Shown here: positions 47,960-60,967 of the stretch, one piece after another | Position numbering within the stretch: position 1 is the stretch's first letter | Layout: each line of letters begins with the position of its first letter | Origin: Pempheris klunzingeri | Lineage: Eukaryota; Chordata; Actinopteri; Acropomatiformes; Pempheridae | DNA length: 64,000 bases | Reading direction: 5' to 3' | Assembly: GCF_042242105.1 (NCBI RefSeq) | Contig: NC_092020.1 | Location: forward strand, 3,771,001 to 3,835,000 | Translations under genes and position numbers: made by a program | The notes under the pieces: model-generated | What the model saw: only the letters and a program-made list of their open reading frames with translations | Database searches by the model: none | Told to the model about the DNA's origin: nothing

Positions 47960-48626
47960 GCAGGCTGCTTCTGCACTCATGTGAAATGTCGGCTCTTTCT
48001 CCTTTCTCCTCTGCTCTCGGATATTTGTGCAATAGCCCTGTCAAAATTAAGAAAACCAATAGAATGTCAGGTGTGGTGCTGACCAATGAAATGATACCTG
48101 CCTCGCTGCGGGCGTCTTCACTTTGCTTCTTTGCTTCTCTCTTACAGGCCATTACTCTTTAATGACATCCTTGTACAAAGTACGGTAAAAATAAAACGAT
48201 ATCACAAAAAAGTTTGTTCAAGTAACGGCAGCTTTTAAGTAAAAAACTGATGAGGTCCATGTTGACTCTTGCTCCTTATCATGAAGATAAAGCTGTTTTC
48301 CCCTCTAGCACACTAACAGCAGGCCGGTGTAGCTATTGTAGTAAAACAAAAGGTACGGGTGATGGTATATATATATTAAGTGGGAAGGGAAGAACAGATA
48401 ATAAAACCTTGCAGGATGAGAGTGGATGACGCTGGTTAAAGCCATACTTTGTACAAGGATGTTGTTAAAGAGTAACCGCCTGTAAAGGACGCTGTAAGAA
48501 CTAAAGTGAACGCGCCTGCAGCGAGGCAGGGATCACGTCATTGGTCAACAGCACACTTTGCATTCTAGTAATGGGGGGATTTTGACAGGGTTATTACACA
48601 CACAAAAATCTCATAGAAGCAGCCTG
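47960..48626. repeat. Large imperfect inverted repeat (possible foldback element)
   Basis: The left arm, about 47960-48184, and the right arm, about 48442-48626, are imperfect reverse complements. Shared blocks, read on the right arm, are TACTTTGTACAAGGATG, TTAAAGAGTAA, GCAGCGAGGCAGG, ATTTTGACAGGG and AGAAGCAGCCTG. The inner spacer is about 257 bp. The arms have small insertions and many substitutions, so the structure is old. It resembles a foldback or long-inverted-repeat DNA transposon, but no target duplication was found. No coding content. Confidence 0.75.
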
Positions 48627-49339
48627 AGTGGGAGGTGAAGGACTGAAGCTGGAGCGCAACAATATATGTGAGTGCAAACATACTGTCTGAGCAGAAGCAG
48701 TGCGAGGGCACGGTTTTGGGGTAGGAAAAAAAAGCCCAATATTTCATACAGCATGTTAGACTTGTTGCTCTGTATCAAGGAGAAAGTGTTTCTAAATATT
48801 ACATGAGAAAGAAAAAGTATTTTAAAATATTGGTAGGTTGTTTTTTTTTGCCAAAAAGCAAAAAGATAGAAGAGAGGATTTTGTACAGATTTTCTTAGAT
48901 TTGACTAATCCCAAGTAAATAAACAACATGGGTGAATTTGTGCAGCCACTTTCTGTGCTGCATATTTTTTAACTGATATGGGGGATTTGTGTTAGGCTCT
49001 GAAAGTACTGCTTTTGGATGCCAGCGTGCTGTCTGGACTGTATATTAGCTGGCACTCTACTTAAGTGTGAACTGCAGTCCACGGTGGACTTACGTCTGGG
49101 GGAAATATTGTATATTCTATTTTAATGGCTGCTGGGTGGAAAGTAAATTAATTCATTCCTGCTCTGGGAGCATCCTGTTTATGCTCCCTGGTGTTTTCTG
49201 AGTGTGGTTACACTTCAATGGCTTCTTTCCATCTCTGCATGTTATATTGTGCTTTATGAAAATGGAAATTACTGAGTCAGAATGAAAGTGTCAGGATGAT
49301 AATAGTAATACATGGTACCATATATGTATTGTAGGTATT

Positions 49340-49374
<35 letters not shown>

Positions 49375-52300
49375 TATCCAGCCACATGCTCTAAATGATG
49401 AAACAACTAACAGCCAGTTAGTCCTGTCACCAAAGCTTCAATCAGTTATTCAATTATGCATCAAGGAATTGCACTGTAGCACAGAATAAGAGCAGAAAAA
49501 TGCACTAGTGAATCTCTACAAATGTCTCTACAATAAGTCTCTACAAATGTCACCATATGGATCATATAGTCTTCATCACACACAGAGCATCATTGACATA
49601 CTCACTACAATATACACTGCGCTCACATTTGTTTGCTATTATTATGGTGTGTTTATAGACCCACCATGTCAGGAGCCTTCCACTGGATTGATCGTCTATC
49701 CAGATCAGCCATGTGTGACACCCTCACCAGGACAATGCAGACAATTAATGTGCCATTGATTCTCACTTTGACCCCAAGATATCTGCAAAGTAATGAAAAA
49801 GCGAATGGATTAGCATGGTATGCTATTGACGCAGTGCAACATCTCATTGAGTTAATAATGCCAGAGGTTGACATGCATGGAGACACACACCCAAATGCAC
49901 CACTGCACATGTACACACATTAATCTGCTAAGAGAACTTTAAATACTGCATGTGTCAACTTAAACAGTTCTTTCAATGACCACTATGTGGATTCTTTACT
50001 TTTAACTAACTAACCACTGGAAGCGTCAGTCATCTATTGTCCATCTATGTGTATTTGAGGGTAGATCTAGTACGGATTAGTGTCCTCAGATAAGGTTTAA
50101 TTACAGCTCTTTGTTGAAGGGTTGTACTCCCTATGAGGAAAAGGATCCTGCAAACACCGACACTCACTTTTTCAAAGCGCACTATATATTCTTAAAAAAA
50201 CAGGATTACAAGAAGACGTTTTTCACGGATTTAACTAATTCTCCTGGGCACCACTTCCTTCTGACAAACTTTCTGTTAGTTAAAATGCTTCTCAAGGACT
50301 CTGCTCGACAAATAGCTGTTGTAAAGAGCAATTTCTGGAAATGTTTGTCCCTCCATGGATCCTTTGGAGGATGAAAAAACACTGAGACTGGAAGTAAAGT
50401 AAAAAAATATAGCTTTTTACTGTAGTTTCCTGCAGCCAGACAATTTTAATGCTAGGTGTTACTCAATAATCCAAGAGCTGTGGTAGTCATTGAAAGGCTT
50501 GTTTGAGACCAATGACTCTACACTAACTATCCTGTCAACTTCAACTGTATTGTCCCCAAGGGGAAATACGTGTCATCCTGAGCATGAGTTTCATGGCACG
50601 TGGGACAAAATCATTTCTCACTCTGTTTGGCCAAATAAAATACCGTTGATCCATAGCTGCTGTATCAAACCCTTGTTAAAAAAAAACAAGCTGTTCTTTT
50701 GCCAACTGAGCCAAACTGCTTGCAGATGTTAAACATTTCAACTTTAAGCAAGAGAAGCAGCAGCACATGCAGCCCAAATCATTTCCCCTTTATCTCTTCA
50801 TCTTGCTTGTGTCTAGTTCGTGCAGGTGTACATATTAAAATAACTTATCTTGTTACTGGGTTTTAAAGCATCAAAGACTTTTTATTACCTTTACCTGTTT
50901 TTTTTGTTCGTGTAAGACACTAAATAGCTACTGGAAAATCCCCAACAGTACCTATCTAACCAGTGGGGCCAGGAGCCATCGATGTCAGAGCAGTGTATCA
51001 TAACACACAGGTTATGAGGGTTTGAAAGACGTGTCTGTCGGATGTTTGTGAGCATGCAGGACCAACAGTATTGTTAGGATATTTACTGTTATTCACACAG
51101 TAGGTGTGACTTCTAATCCAGCAGAGGTAACCCTCGAGCACTGGCAATAACAGAACGTCTTCAGACTGAAGGCTTTATGACTGTAAGTGATGACCTCTGT
51201 GGTGAGATTTATTGCCTCTTGTCACCTACTGACATTTGTGCATTTTGCTTGTTAAATCTGAATATGAGTCCTCCATGTTGTGCTATTTACATGAAGCCCA
51301 TGTCACATGAAAAAAAACAAACAAACAAAAAAAAAGTAGCACCACTGTTGTTCTGCTGTACATACAAAATGATTTTCCCTTCGCTTTGCTGCAGCCTCAG
51401 CTTCTCTGCTTGTTTACAACATAATGGAGTGTCAGTGGTTTCAAGAAGAGCTATTGACCCTTCACACTATATTAAGTAGTTCAATTTCTCAGTGTGTGTT
51501 CTTCAATTCTGCAGCCCCAGCCTGTGTCAATTAATGTTCAGCGTGTGTGTGTGCAGCATTTACAACCGGATTAGATATAAGTGGCAAAATGTAAAGCCAG
51601 ATAACGTTAAAAACATCTTACAACTTGGATAAACTGTAATAACTCTGTTAGAAGTCTTTGCAAACCGTCATTCATGTATTGACTAAAAGGCGCGATTGTC
51701 GTAAATATTAATATGAGCTGGTTAGCTTTAAATTATGAGCATCACTGAATAATTTGTCCTGCGTCTGAATGCTCGTACAAATGAGAGGAGCAGGAAGAAG
51801 AAAGCTGTCACTCTACTCCATTTTTATGGGCACTACAATCATGATCATTACCCAAAAACAAAAACAAACAAGTAATAGAAACCACAGCCTTCTCTCAGGA
51901 TATTATAAGCAGTGAGTTTTTTGGGGCGCATTAGCATCCTGCAGTGATGCAACGTGACATTTCTAAGAAAAACGACTCTTTTTCAGCTCTGTTCCAAAGC
52001 GGCTACGATTAGAATTATGCTGCATCTGCCTGGGGCCAAATTGCTGGAGGAGAGTCCACGTTTGAAGGTTAACGACCACATTTGCAGGCTGGAAAGTGAG
52101 CCATGTTTGTTTTTCTTTCCATTTTTTGGTTTGGTTTTCTGTTGAGCAATTCATCTTCTAAATGGACACAGTTTAGGTCTCACTCGAGCTTTCTGGTCCC
52201 GTTTCAGGGCTGGTTAATGGTAATAAATTTGAGTTTCTTTTTCTCACACAGAGTGCATTAGTGCGCTCTACAAAAAGTGCTAAACTGAGAGGCAAGTCCT

Positions 52301-52689
52301 CTGCCTGCATGTCAAAATACAGCCTCAATAAAGTCTACAAGACCTGAATGTTCCCAATTTTATTCTCTGATTCATGCGGAAGGAATAATATTAGATAAAG
52401 CTTCATGAGAATAATAATAATTTTTCTATCACTTTTTCTACCAGCTTTCCCTTTCACCTTTAGGCTAACCAGGTATTACTGGGGAGGCTCACTGTGTCAT
52501 CAGAGGCAAGTAGGAACACCTCCTTACTTTTACTTTAGGTCTTACTGCACCATTTTCAGAGCATTTGCCTTCAATCCTCCTTTATCCTCTGCAGGAATGT
52601 TGTAGTGGATTTGAGTCACTTACCTGATGGCAAAACCCCTTTTCTGGTGTATGAGTCAGAAAGATGGTTTCATTTACAGCCAAAGTTAT
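48627..52689. other. Intergenic, no gene seen
   Basis: A (GT)n run lies at about 49343-49370. A probable LINE tail on the minus strand lies near 50545-50575 (ATTTCCCCTTGGGGACAATA). The stretch 51480-51850 is even in composition and free of recognised repeats, so it is a reasonable place to look for conserved non-coding sequence. No exon was recognised. Confidence 0.4.
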
Positions 52690-53100
52690 GTTCCCCCGCA
52701 GCGCTGCAGGCTAGCAGTCAGCAGGCTAACATGCTCTGCTAAGCAAAAAACATGTTTTCCATGTTCACCTTCTTAGTTGAGCATCTGAGCGCGCTAACAA
52801 TTTGCACTAAACACGGTATTGCTAAGGCTGATAACAATGTCACTAGTTTTGCAGGACAATATGGAATTTTGATCTGATTATGGTGGTGGATGAAGCGTTG
52901 GGAGATCACCAAAGTGCATCTAACCTTGTGATGGAGCTAGAGGAAAAGTCATTTGGTCTCATCCTGCATGTACCATGGACACCTGAACAACATTTCATTG
53001 CAATTCATCTCATAATTTTTGTCAAGATATTTCACTAAAAGCCAAAACATATCAAAATGTTGGTTCCACTACAGGTAAAATCAGGGGATCACCAAGGTCG
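52690..53100. repeat. Teleost interspersed repeat (GATCACCAAAGT / TTTCATTGCAATTCATC type)
   Basis: The stretch contains GCAGGCTAACATGCT, GGAGATCACCAAAGTGCAT, ACCATGGACACCTGAACAAC and ATTTCATTGCAATTCATC, followed by GTCAAGATATTTCACT. The same order occurs in a common teleost dispersed repeat that I recognise. The element class is not certain. Confidence 0.6.
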
Positions 53101-54057
53101 CTCGCAAGGCTGAAAAGGACTGAATGGATAAACCCGTGAAAAGTGTCCGGTCCTGTGAGGGAAACTCAAACAATGTGGCTCCAACTCTCAGTGTGCCACC
53201 GGTGAAAAAATGGGAAAATAGAAAAAAAGGACAGCAGATGTCTAGTGAGACGTATGCACTTCTTCCTTCTTCTCCCTCCCTCACTGCAAAGCCCTGTTCA
53301 TATCGCCATGTTTACTGCATGTTGACATGGAAAATATTTTAGGGTGAAATAGCAATGATTCATATATACACACACTCTCACTGCGCTCAGTGTTTGTCTT
53401 TAAACTTCACTTTTCCTCAAATCGTGTATATAAGCCATGTTTAGGAAGGGGAGATCACTCACCGGCTTATTCTCACTCTGGGATGCACTATTTTAAAGAA
53501 GGAGCTGCTTCTTTTTTTAAACTTTTCATGGAGAACCTGAATGGGATTTGGTCAATCTGGGACTCTTTGTATGGACTAAGATTTCTGGGTGTTGGTGAAG
53601 GCAACTTGAGCAGTTTGCGTATTTAGGCATTATCAAGGGTTATACTGTTAAGCAATTTTATTGGGATTTGTGGCATTCAATAGCACAACCATTAAGTCGA
53701 AAATGTAAAAATTTTCAAAGTAAGAGCATTTTGTGTGTGTCAGACTTCCACCAACAGCACTCGGATACGAGCCGAGGTATAAAAAATGGAATTAATTGTA
53801 ATGTTTTTCATTGACCTCTAAAGAGAACAAAAAAGAATAGGTTGTTCAATGACTTCCAGACGAAGGGCAAGGTATTTCATTCCTTTCATCACCTGTATGC
53901 GTGTGTCTGGAGTGTGTGTGGATGTTTACACATAACAGCAAGCTGGTAATGCAGAGCTGGAGCACTGGGCATGACGACATGTCTCCAGGCTTGACGTTCG
54001 CTGTTACCGTTTACTAAACAGCCTTGATAGGACATGACTGTTTTAGTAAATACAGAC

Positions 54058-54095
<38 letters not shown>

Positions 54096-57000
54096 TGTAC
54101 CTGTTTTGGGTTGATCTGGTACCAGTGTGGTATCTGGTGGGTGCATCTAAGGAGTGTTATTTATGCACATCATCAGCATCAGAGAAGATACAACACCAGG
54201 ACAGTGGCTTTCCGTTCAGGTAGCAGTTATCCAAAGTGAAGTCATGTATGTCCTGACTTAAGAAGGAATAAATCAGATTTACTGGCTGACTCTTTATCCA
54301 CTACGCAGTGAGGTGTGTGTGTGTGTGTGTTTTTACACCCCCATAATCAGGACAGTCCTCACAAACACAAAGCATAGCAGCTCTGGTATAATCGTTCTCT
54401 GTCTGAGTTTATATTATAAACACCTCACACTTTGAGGCCCTGCACTGCACAAACTCGCACACACACGCTCACACACGCTCACACACAGAAACAACATGAG
54501 TGTGTAGGTGCGTTCCGTTAGTTCGACAGGTGTGTGTGCCACGAGCCAGGCAGCAGGTGGATGAGGATTTATAGATTTTAATCGTATCACTCTGTTGAGC
54601 AATAATTCTACTGCCTAAGGCAAGGAAGGTCTATAGCTACAGCGACACGTGATTGATGGATGCAGTGCTAGGTATCCCTGAACCATAGCGAAACTAGTGT
54701 GTTCCAAAATACACGTATAACAGCATGAGCTCCAATATATAACAGATGAGAAAGGAGATGACTGAGTTTTTGTAGAGGTTTCGAGTGTTGTTCTCTACTG
54801 AGGAAAAGATAAAAGCAGATGAGAGGAACTGCCAGGAGGAAAAAAGCATAATAGTTGGATGTTACACCAAGTTAGACAAGTGTGTGATCTGTGGGTGTGG
54901 TAAACGTCCAAATAAAGATATATTGAGCACAAATACAAGAAACAGACAGTGAAGGGAAGTTCCAAAATGAGTGCAGTGTTTCAATAAAAGGAACCTGACT
55001 TCTGTGTCAGGGAGTCGGTATTGTAAATCCCTCAGGTTTCACCGTTTCTTATCTGGAAAGCTCCTCTGACCCTGTCATCCCCATCCACTGCGTGATTAAC
55101 AGCTGCACATTTGCATCGGTTTTGAAACTGTCGACATAAGACAGCTGAAGGTGATGTCTGCTGTTAATGAAGTCTCCAAGAGTAAAGCCCTATATTGTTT
55201 CTGTTGGCAGATCCACTCACAAAGGGCTCACGGTGGATCGACAAGCCACAAGGCCACCCCTGTTCTTGATGCCACATCTATTACCTGTCAGCGCAAAGCC
55301 TGAACAAGATATGGGGGGAAAAAAACAGACTAACTGGTTGCACAAACTGTTCAAAGTACCAAGGCGATATAGGATGGAAGTGCAACATGTTGGGACGACG
55401 ATACTCCTCATATTTACTGTACTTCTCCTTTGTCTCACCTCTCCTCTGCTTATCCCCTGCTTCTTCCTCCTCAGCCGTTTTTTTTTTTAAACAAAAGCTC
55501 CTGATCTTCTCTGTAATATCTGCAGGAGAAGATTATTCATTTGCATATGAATTTGGCACAGTCTGGAAAAATGAACGTGTTCTTTATGGCACAGTGTGAG
55601 GCAGGACATTTCACACAGTTAAATCAGATATGCTTGCAAGTCTGACACAACTAATAAAGCAGGACTTTATGATCCAAACGCATCCTCATCACTTGTTTTG
55701 GAATCAGTTATGCAAATTTTGACAGGTTAACCTCCAACCACTAACACATTTTGGCGATTGTGCCAAGATGTTAAATTCCCCTGGATCTGGGTTTGAAGCC
55801 TATGTTCGTTCTGTCTTTCTGTCTTTCTTTCTTTCTTTCTGTCTCCTTGTGTTTAGTGTAAATGACTGTCATGCTGCCTGTGTTTCAGGGTAAATAAAGG
55901 CCTTAGGGTGACCCCGATCAAACAGTTTATATTTATGTAAATAACATATGTGCAGGATGAGTGAAGAACAGAATTATACCAATTGAAATTAGATTAACCA
56001 CAGTTAACCAACTTTGTTTATTCGATAAACCAATGTTGAAAATCCCTATTTAATAACTGGAGTTTATAATTAACTAAAGTCCACATTTGACAAAGGACTC
56101 ATGGACTCATAATAATGTGTTCCAAGTATTTAAATATGAGGTATAATCTATAATATTATATTACTGTATGAATTACAACTGCTGTATCAAGATATTGGCT
56201 CTTCAGCGGTTAGTAAGCAGTTCTTTGGAATGGTTGAGGTGCTTTATAGCACCACTGCATACAAAATCTGTTAAACCCTTATATGGTTCTTCAACAGGTT
56301 CCTCAGCTTAGCTTAGTTTGTGAAAGTGTGTGGTTGACAAGGGTGCTATGAAGCCCTTTTAAAGATAGAACAGACAGCAACATATCACCAATGTCATTAG
56401 AAACTACTGTTCAGATGCTTGTTACTATGATGCATCTGCTTTATTTTGACATTATTGTTCCACTCGTACTGTGCAGTTTTATAATCTTTATATTTATATT
56501 ACCTTTATTTTTATAGGACATTATAATTGCCTCCTCTATGTTTATTACATATTTCTGTATGTATTTTCTCCCCTTTAACTTTCTTTGTGCATCTGACAAT
56601 AAAGCCTCTAACTGTGAATAAACACACATCCACCGCTGGGATAGAATATTGTTGTTTAGCTGTTGAAGACTCTCAGCTGCCTACGACGTTGAACAGCTTG
56701 TGATAATAGTATTGAAATCCATCCTGCCGTTCTACTCGGAGGGCCAAAATTGAGTCAACGTGTCATGAACTGTGCTGAGTGACTCTGTTTATTCAGCACT
56801 TAACTCACACTTCAGCATCTTTACAGCATTTGACAGTTGGTCCCTCTGCACAATTAAAGCTGCTCGCATCCAGTCAGCAGTATATGTTCATAAATGGTGT
56901 GACAGAGCTGGATTTCAGTGTTTAGTGTAGCAAAGAGGGACAGCATGGGAATGTGGATTTTCACCTGTTAGAAGAAACAGTTAACTATCCATCACACAAA

Positions 57001-57222
57001 GATCAGGTTACGCCGACATGCAGGTTCTACACTGCTGGTCATCGCTTTTCTGACAGGACTGTTTTCTGTCAGTAAGTGCTTATTGTCTTGCTTTATTGCT
57101 TTTTTTAGGAAGGGGGTGAGGTGGTTGAGAGAAATCATACAACCAACTGCTCCCCAGTAATGATCATTGATTATTATTCACAAAAATAAAGTGGAAAATG
57201 CAAATTTAGAACTCTGAAACCT
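53101..57222. other. Intergenic, no gene seen; short microsatellites
   Basis: (GT)n runs lie at 54060-54098 and near 54311-54330, and a (TTTC)n run near 55815-55838. An AATAAAGCC near 56600 could be a polyadenylation signal on the plus strand, but no gene precedes it. The stretch nearest foxi1 (56700-57200) is AT-rich without recognised repeats. Confidence 0.4.
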
Positions 57223-57904
57223 TTTATTATATCAAAAACACAACATACAACAGCATATATCATACACTGAAAATAAATTTTGTACGATAACACTTGTAGC
57301 AACAAACCGGCAACATAAATGTATGACATTACATAACACATTGACATATTTACAAAGTTCAACTCAAGACTGTAAGTTCATCAGATTGCTTAGTTTTATT
57401 ACTACCAAAAAAACATGACATGATTGTTTTAGAGCAGTGACTGCACACACTATATGGTCAGTGGTGTAATTTAACTACTCTGCTAAATGTGCTGTCTGAG
57501 CGTTGTGGGGGTGAAACCATCAAAGTACCACAGACAGCAGTGTGGAATGACCTGATGTCAGCAGATCAGATCTAGGATCTGCTAATAATGAGTCAGATCT
57601 GATAGAGACTAGCTTTAGACGGAATAAAAGCTGACTGAGGATCTGATAGCGAGGCCGGCTGCGGTTTCAGGGAGTGACACTCGTAGCCCTTTGCAGCTGA
57701 CTCAGCTGTTCCTATGGGAATCAAAGCCTTTTTACTCTGCCGTCACACGCTAGTGATCTCAAGTGTCTCAGTCAGCGCAAACATGCTGTGTGTCTTTCTG
57801 TGTCTTTCACAACAGAACCTCTCTAAAGCAAAAGTGACCAGACAGGTAAAATATCCCGTCGAGAGTCTTTTTTTGAAACCAAACTTTTCCCCCTTCGTGT
57901 CTCA
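57223..57904 (-). terminator. foxi1: foxi1 3' UTR and polyadenylation signal
   Basis: On the minus strand an AATAAA lies at 57223-57228, about 680 bp after the foxi1 stop codon at 57905-57907. It fits a normal 3' UTR length. Other A-rich signals lie close by, so the exact end is uncertain. Confidence 0.5.
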
Positions 57905-59298
57905 TTAAACCTCTGTGCCCTCACGTTGGTAAATGATTCCCGTCGAGCCCAGAGTGGGGTAGAAATGCCCACCGGACCCACTGTACTGGCTGAGGATGGG
58001 GCTGGTGTAGCCTAGGGAGGAGTGGGTGGGTGAGGAGGAGAGCACAGGGGGAGCTGGGACTTGTGGAACCCACTCTGCACCACTCGAGTTGGGGGAGTAG
58101 CTGCCAAAGCTTCCAGGTTGCGTGGATCTATGAGGCCCATCTAATGGAAGGTTGATCTGCAGCGGCCTGCTCAACCCATCACCTCCCACCTCATTAGCTG
58201 CTACAGCGCTCACTCCAGACATCTCAGATAAGAAGCTGCTGAGACAAGGCGCGGGGCCTGACGACGAAGGGGAAGGGATCCTGTCCGGCGTGGGAGAGAT
58301 GTTAAGGCCAGGGTTGCCAGAGTGTTTGGGGCTGCCCCTCTCACTGTCACCTGACTCTGGTGCCCCTGAGCCGCCATCACCACTGGAGAGGGAATCGGAC
58401 TTCCTCTTCCTTTTGCGGCGGAAGTTCCCGTTGTCAAACATCTTTTCACAGTTTGGGTCAAGTGTCCAGTAGTTGCCCTTGCCTGTGATGAAAGAATGTA
58501 GAGTTGGTGAGGTTCAATTCAGATATGAAAATGGGAAAATAGCTTTTACAACATGCTACACACTTAAAAGCAATAAAAGCAAACTGTCAAAGGAAATGAA
58601 GTGAATTTAGCATATAAATCTTTCATTGTTGGACACAAATACTCGAAACTGAACCAAAAAGCACACAAAAAAAGACATTTTGATTTTAAAATATTACCTG
58701 GATCATCCTCATCTCTTGGTACTTTTTTGAAGCAGTCGTTGAGCGACAGGTTGTGTCTGATTGAATTTTGCCAGCCTGCTTTGCTCTTATTGTAGAAAGG
58801 GAAATTGTCAGCGACGTACTGGTAAATCTGACTCAAGGTCAGCCTCCTGTCCGGCGCTCCATGGATAGCCATGGCGATGAGAGCCGAGTAGGAGTACGGA
58901 GGCCTGACCAGCTTCATCAGGTCTTCTTGTGAGGGGAGAGAGAACCAGCTCAGCTCCCCTCCTGGGCCCCCGGCTCCAGCAGGGCCCAGGTAAGGCCTCT
59001 GCATGCCGTAGTGCTGAGGAACAAAGGGGGGGCCAGGGTTGCCAGGCGGGCCGGTGGTAGGCAGGTATGGCGGTGTGTTGATGCTGGAGCCGTTGAACCA
59101 GAGGTAGGGGTTTGGAGAGGATGTGGTGTAGTCGCTCAGGTCGTAGGAGGTCGGCGTGGTGCGTTGAGGGCTCGGCAGCGAAGGAGGAGGGTAGTAACAG
59201 TCACTGTACATGCTGAGCTCTGGGGGCTCCTGGCCGAGGCTGGGGAACTGAGGGCCACACCGAGGAGGAGACTGGCCCTGGGCCTCAAAAGAAGACAT
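57905..59298 (-). CDS. foxi1: Forkhead box I1 transcription factor, complete
   Basis: Two exons in transcript order, 58698-59298 and 57905-58482 (1179 nt, 392 aa). The intron splits a Gly codon in the forkhead domain, right after EDDPG. N-terminus: [20 protein letters not shown] and [11 protein letters not shown], which are hallmarks of FoxI proteins. The forkhead spans about 131-222, with the recognition helix NSIRHNLSL at about 178-186 and a basic patch RRKRKRK after the second wing. The C-terminus is rich in Ser, Pro and Gly and ends [10 protein letters not shown]. FoxI1 drives otic placode and ionocyte programmes in fish and acts in inner ear and kidney in mammals. The start chosen is ATG 59296-59298 (MSSFEAQGQ). 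Fish have several FoxI paralogues; the adjacent lcp2 matches human FOXI1 and supports this one. Confidence 0.92.
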
Positions 59299-60542
59299 TG
59301 CCAAATTTCTTCTCACCTCTCACTGTCTCTTCTTAACCCTTTGCCTTTGTTTGTCCTTCTTTTCTCAGTAAAAATCTCTTTGCAGCGATGTTGAAGACCA
59401 CAAAAGTCCTTCCCTTGTTAAGGCTTTAGCAGAAATTTGAATGTGAACAGATTCAAATGATGGTCTCTGTGCTTCCAAGTTGTAGGCTACTCTTCTACAC
59501 CCTTTTCTTGCCTGTTTGCCCTTGGTTTATGTCAAAATGTCACCTGTCATGCCTGCTTTATCTGTTTCCCTGGAAACGCCCCCTGTCTGCTTTCATTGGT
59601 TGTTTTCTCAGGTGAGTAGTCGGTTCCTGCTTTCTCTGTTTTTTTCCTGCTGTCAGCGAGTTCAGTTCCTCCAGGGGGTTTGTTCACTCTCAATTAAATA
59701 TTTTTCCACCCTGGCTGTTACTCCAACATTAACTGAGTTCAGCCATCTGTAATTTTTGATGATTATATTGCAAATTTAAACAGACTGAAATAATACTGTT
59801 TGGCCTATTTAGATTAGAACTTTTGCTACACCTGCTTTCATATAGACAGCTTAGAGGTAAACCACCTTCTCCTATTCAGCAACAATAGAGGCAATTTAGT
59901 GACACCATATATATAGCATTTTGGTAATATTTAGCCTTTTTGCTTGCATATGTAGCAAGCTTCAACCAATACCGCAAAGTATATATTTGTAGCAATGTTT
60001 TAAATTATTTCTAAATTCTTTCTCTTGGGGAGAGCAGCAGGTTATTACCATAAAATTATGTATTAAAATTAATTTATTAATAAAAATGAATTATTCCTGA
60101 GATCGTCGGAAGTTACGTCATCTCTTTTTAAAGCGAGAACGCCCAGCACGTCGCTTTTCAAAATTAGCGCGAGAACTGCGTCAAACTGAGCCGCTGTCAA
60201 AAAAAAGAAAAGCTTTCTACCGTAAGTTTTCCTCATTTTAAGTTAAATATTACCTCATAACCACATAAACTGCGGACTAAAATCCCAGCTAGTATTTGTA
60301 GATACCGTTCTTCCTCTTGGCAAACGTAACTAATCTTAATTTTAGAGGAATCTAGCTAACGTTGCCATGCTAACTTTTCTAGGGTGAACTTGCTAGCGTT
60401 AGCATGTTAAGCTAACCAACTAGCATAGCATTAACTTGTCGGGGCAGGAGCCGTCTGGCGTTAGTCCGTGTTTCTGCAGATAAGTCTCTTAATCAGACAG
60501 CTGATAAAAGCTGATAAAGCCATATGCCGGTTTGTAATTCAG
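59299..60542. promoter_or_regulatory. foxi1/syce3 divergent promoter region
   Basis: The 1.24 kb between the two start codons is shared by two divergent genes. A CCAAT box on the minus strand lies near 59596-59600 (ATTGG on the plus strand). Close to syce3, about 60143-60185, there is a GC-richer block with TTTTCAAAATTAGCGCGAGA, which combines an E2F-like GCGC core and a CHR-like TTCAAA. A donor-like CC|GTAAGT after 60221 may end a non-coding first exon of syce3, spliced to the acceptor that ends at 60542, just before its ATG. These are motif readings only. Confidence 0.4.
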
Positions 60543-60967
60543 ATGGCCGATTCCTGTTCGCTCCCAGAGGTTCAGAGCAAAAACGACGACTTTTTGGAGC
60601 TGATCAAAGATTTGGAGAGAATGATTGAAAACGTTGAAAACATATCAGGTGTGTAACTTGAACCTGTTCCTCTTGTTTTAGACTCGCTTCATTTAATGTT
60701 ACAGTGTGTCTTAGCTAACTAACATAGATGTCTTATAACTAGCTGCAGTTTCCTCCTCCTGTCCTCTGCGCACCTGTAGTGCAGCTGACTTGGATGGTTT
60801 ACGACATGGTTGCACTGCAGACCAGCCCGAAGATGGGGGCCTCTATGCAGAAACTGCAAGAAGCTTATCAGAGATGCAGAGCTGCTGCTGTGTGTGGAGA
60901 TCGAGATAAGGAGCCAGAGACGGCCAGATGTCCTGATGTCGCTTCCACAACACCTGCTCACATGTGA
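60543..60967 (+). CDS. syce3: Synaptonemal complex central element protein 3
   Basis: Two exons, 60543-60648 and 60780-60967 (294 nt, 97 aa; human SYCE3 is about 88). The phase-1 junction joins ENIS to VQLTWMVYDMV. The segment ELIKDLERMIENVENISVQL followed by TWMVYDMVALQTSPKMG is the conserved helical core of SYCE3. SYCE3 is a small helical protein of the central element that links SYCP1 and the other SYCE proteins and is needed for synapsis in meiosis. The C-terminus (CGDRDKEPETARCPDV) is non-helical and differs from what I remember of the mammalian end. The ATG directly follows an AG acceptor, so a non-coding first exon is likely. A donor-like GT after codon GCT near 60893 could splice in frame to the exon at 61393, so a longer isoform cannot be excluded. 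Confidence 0.85.

Noticed and set aside
56441..56629. AATAAAGCC and short minus-strand open frame
   Set aside because: No gene precedes the signal, and the frame is AT-rich with no similarity.
58152..59394. Plus-strand open frames of 106 and 127 codons
   Set aside because: Both are antisense shadows of foxi1 exons; GC-rich coding sequence rarely has stops on the other strand.
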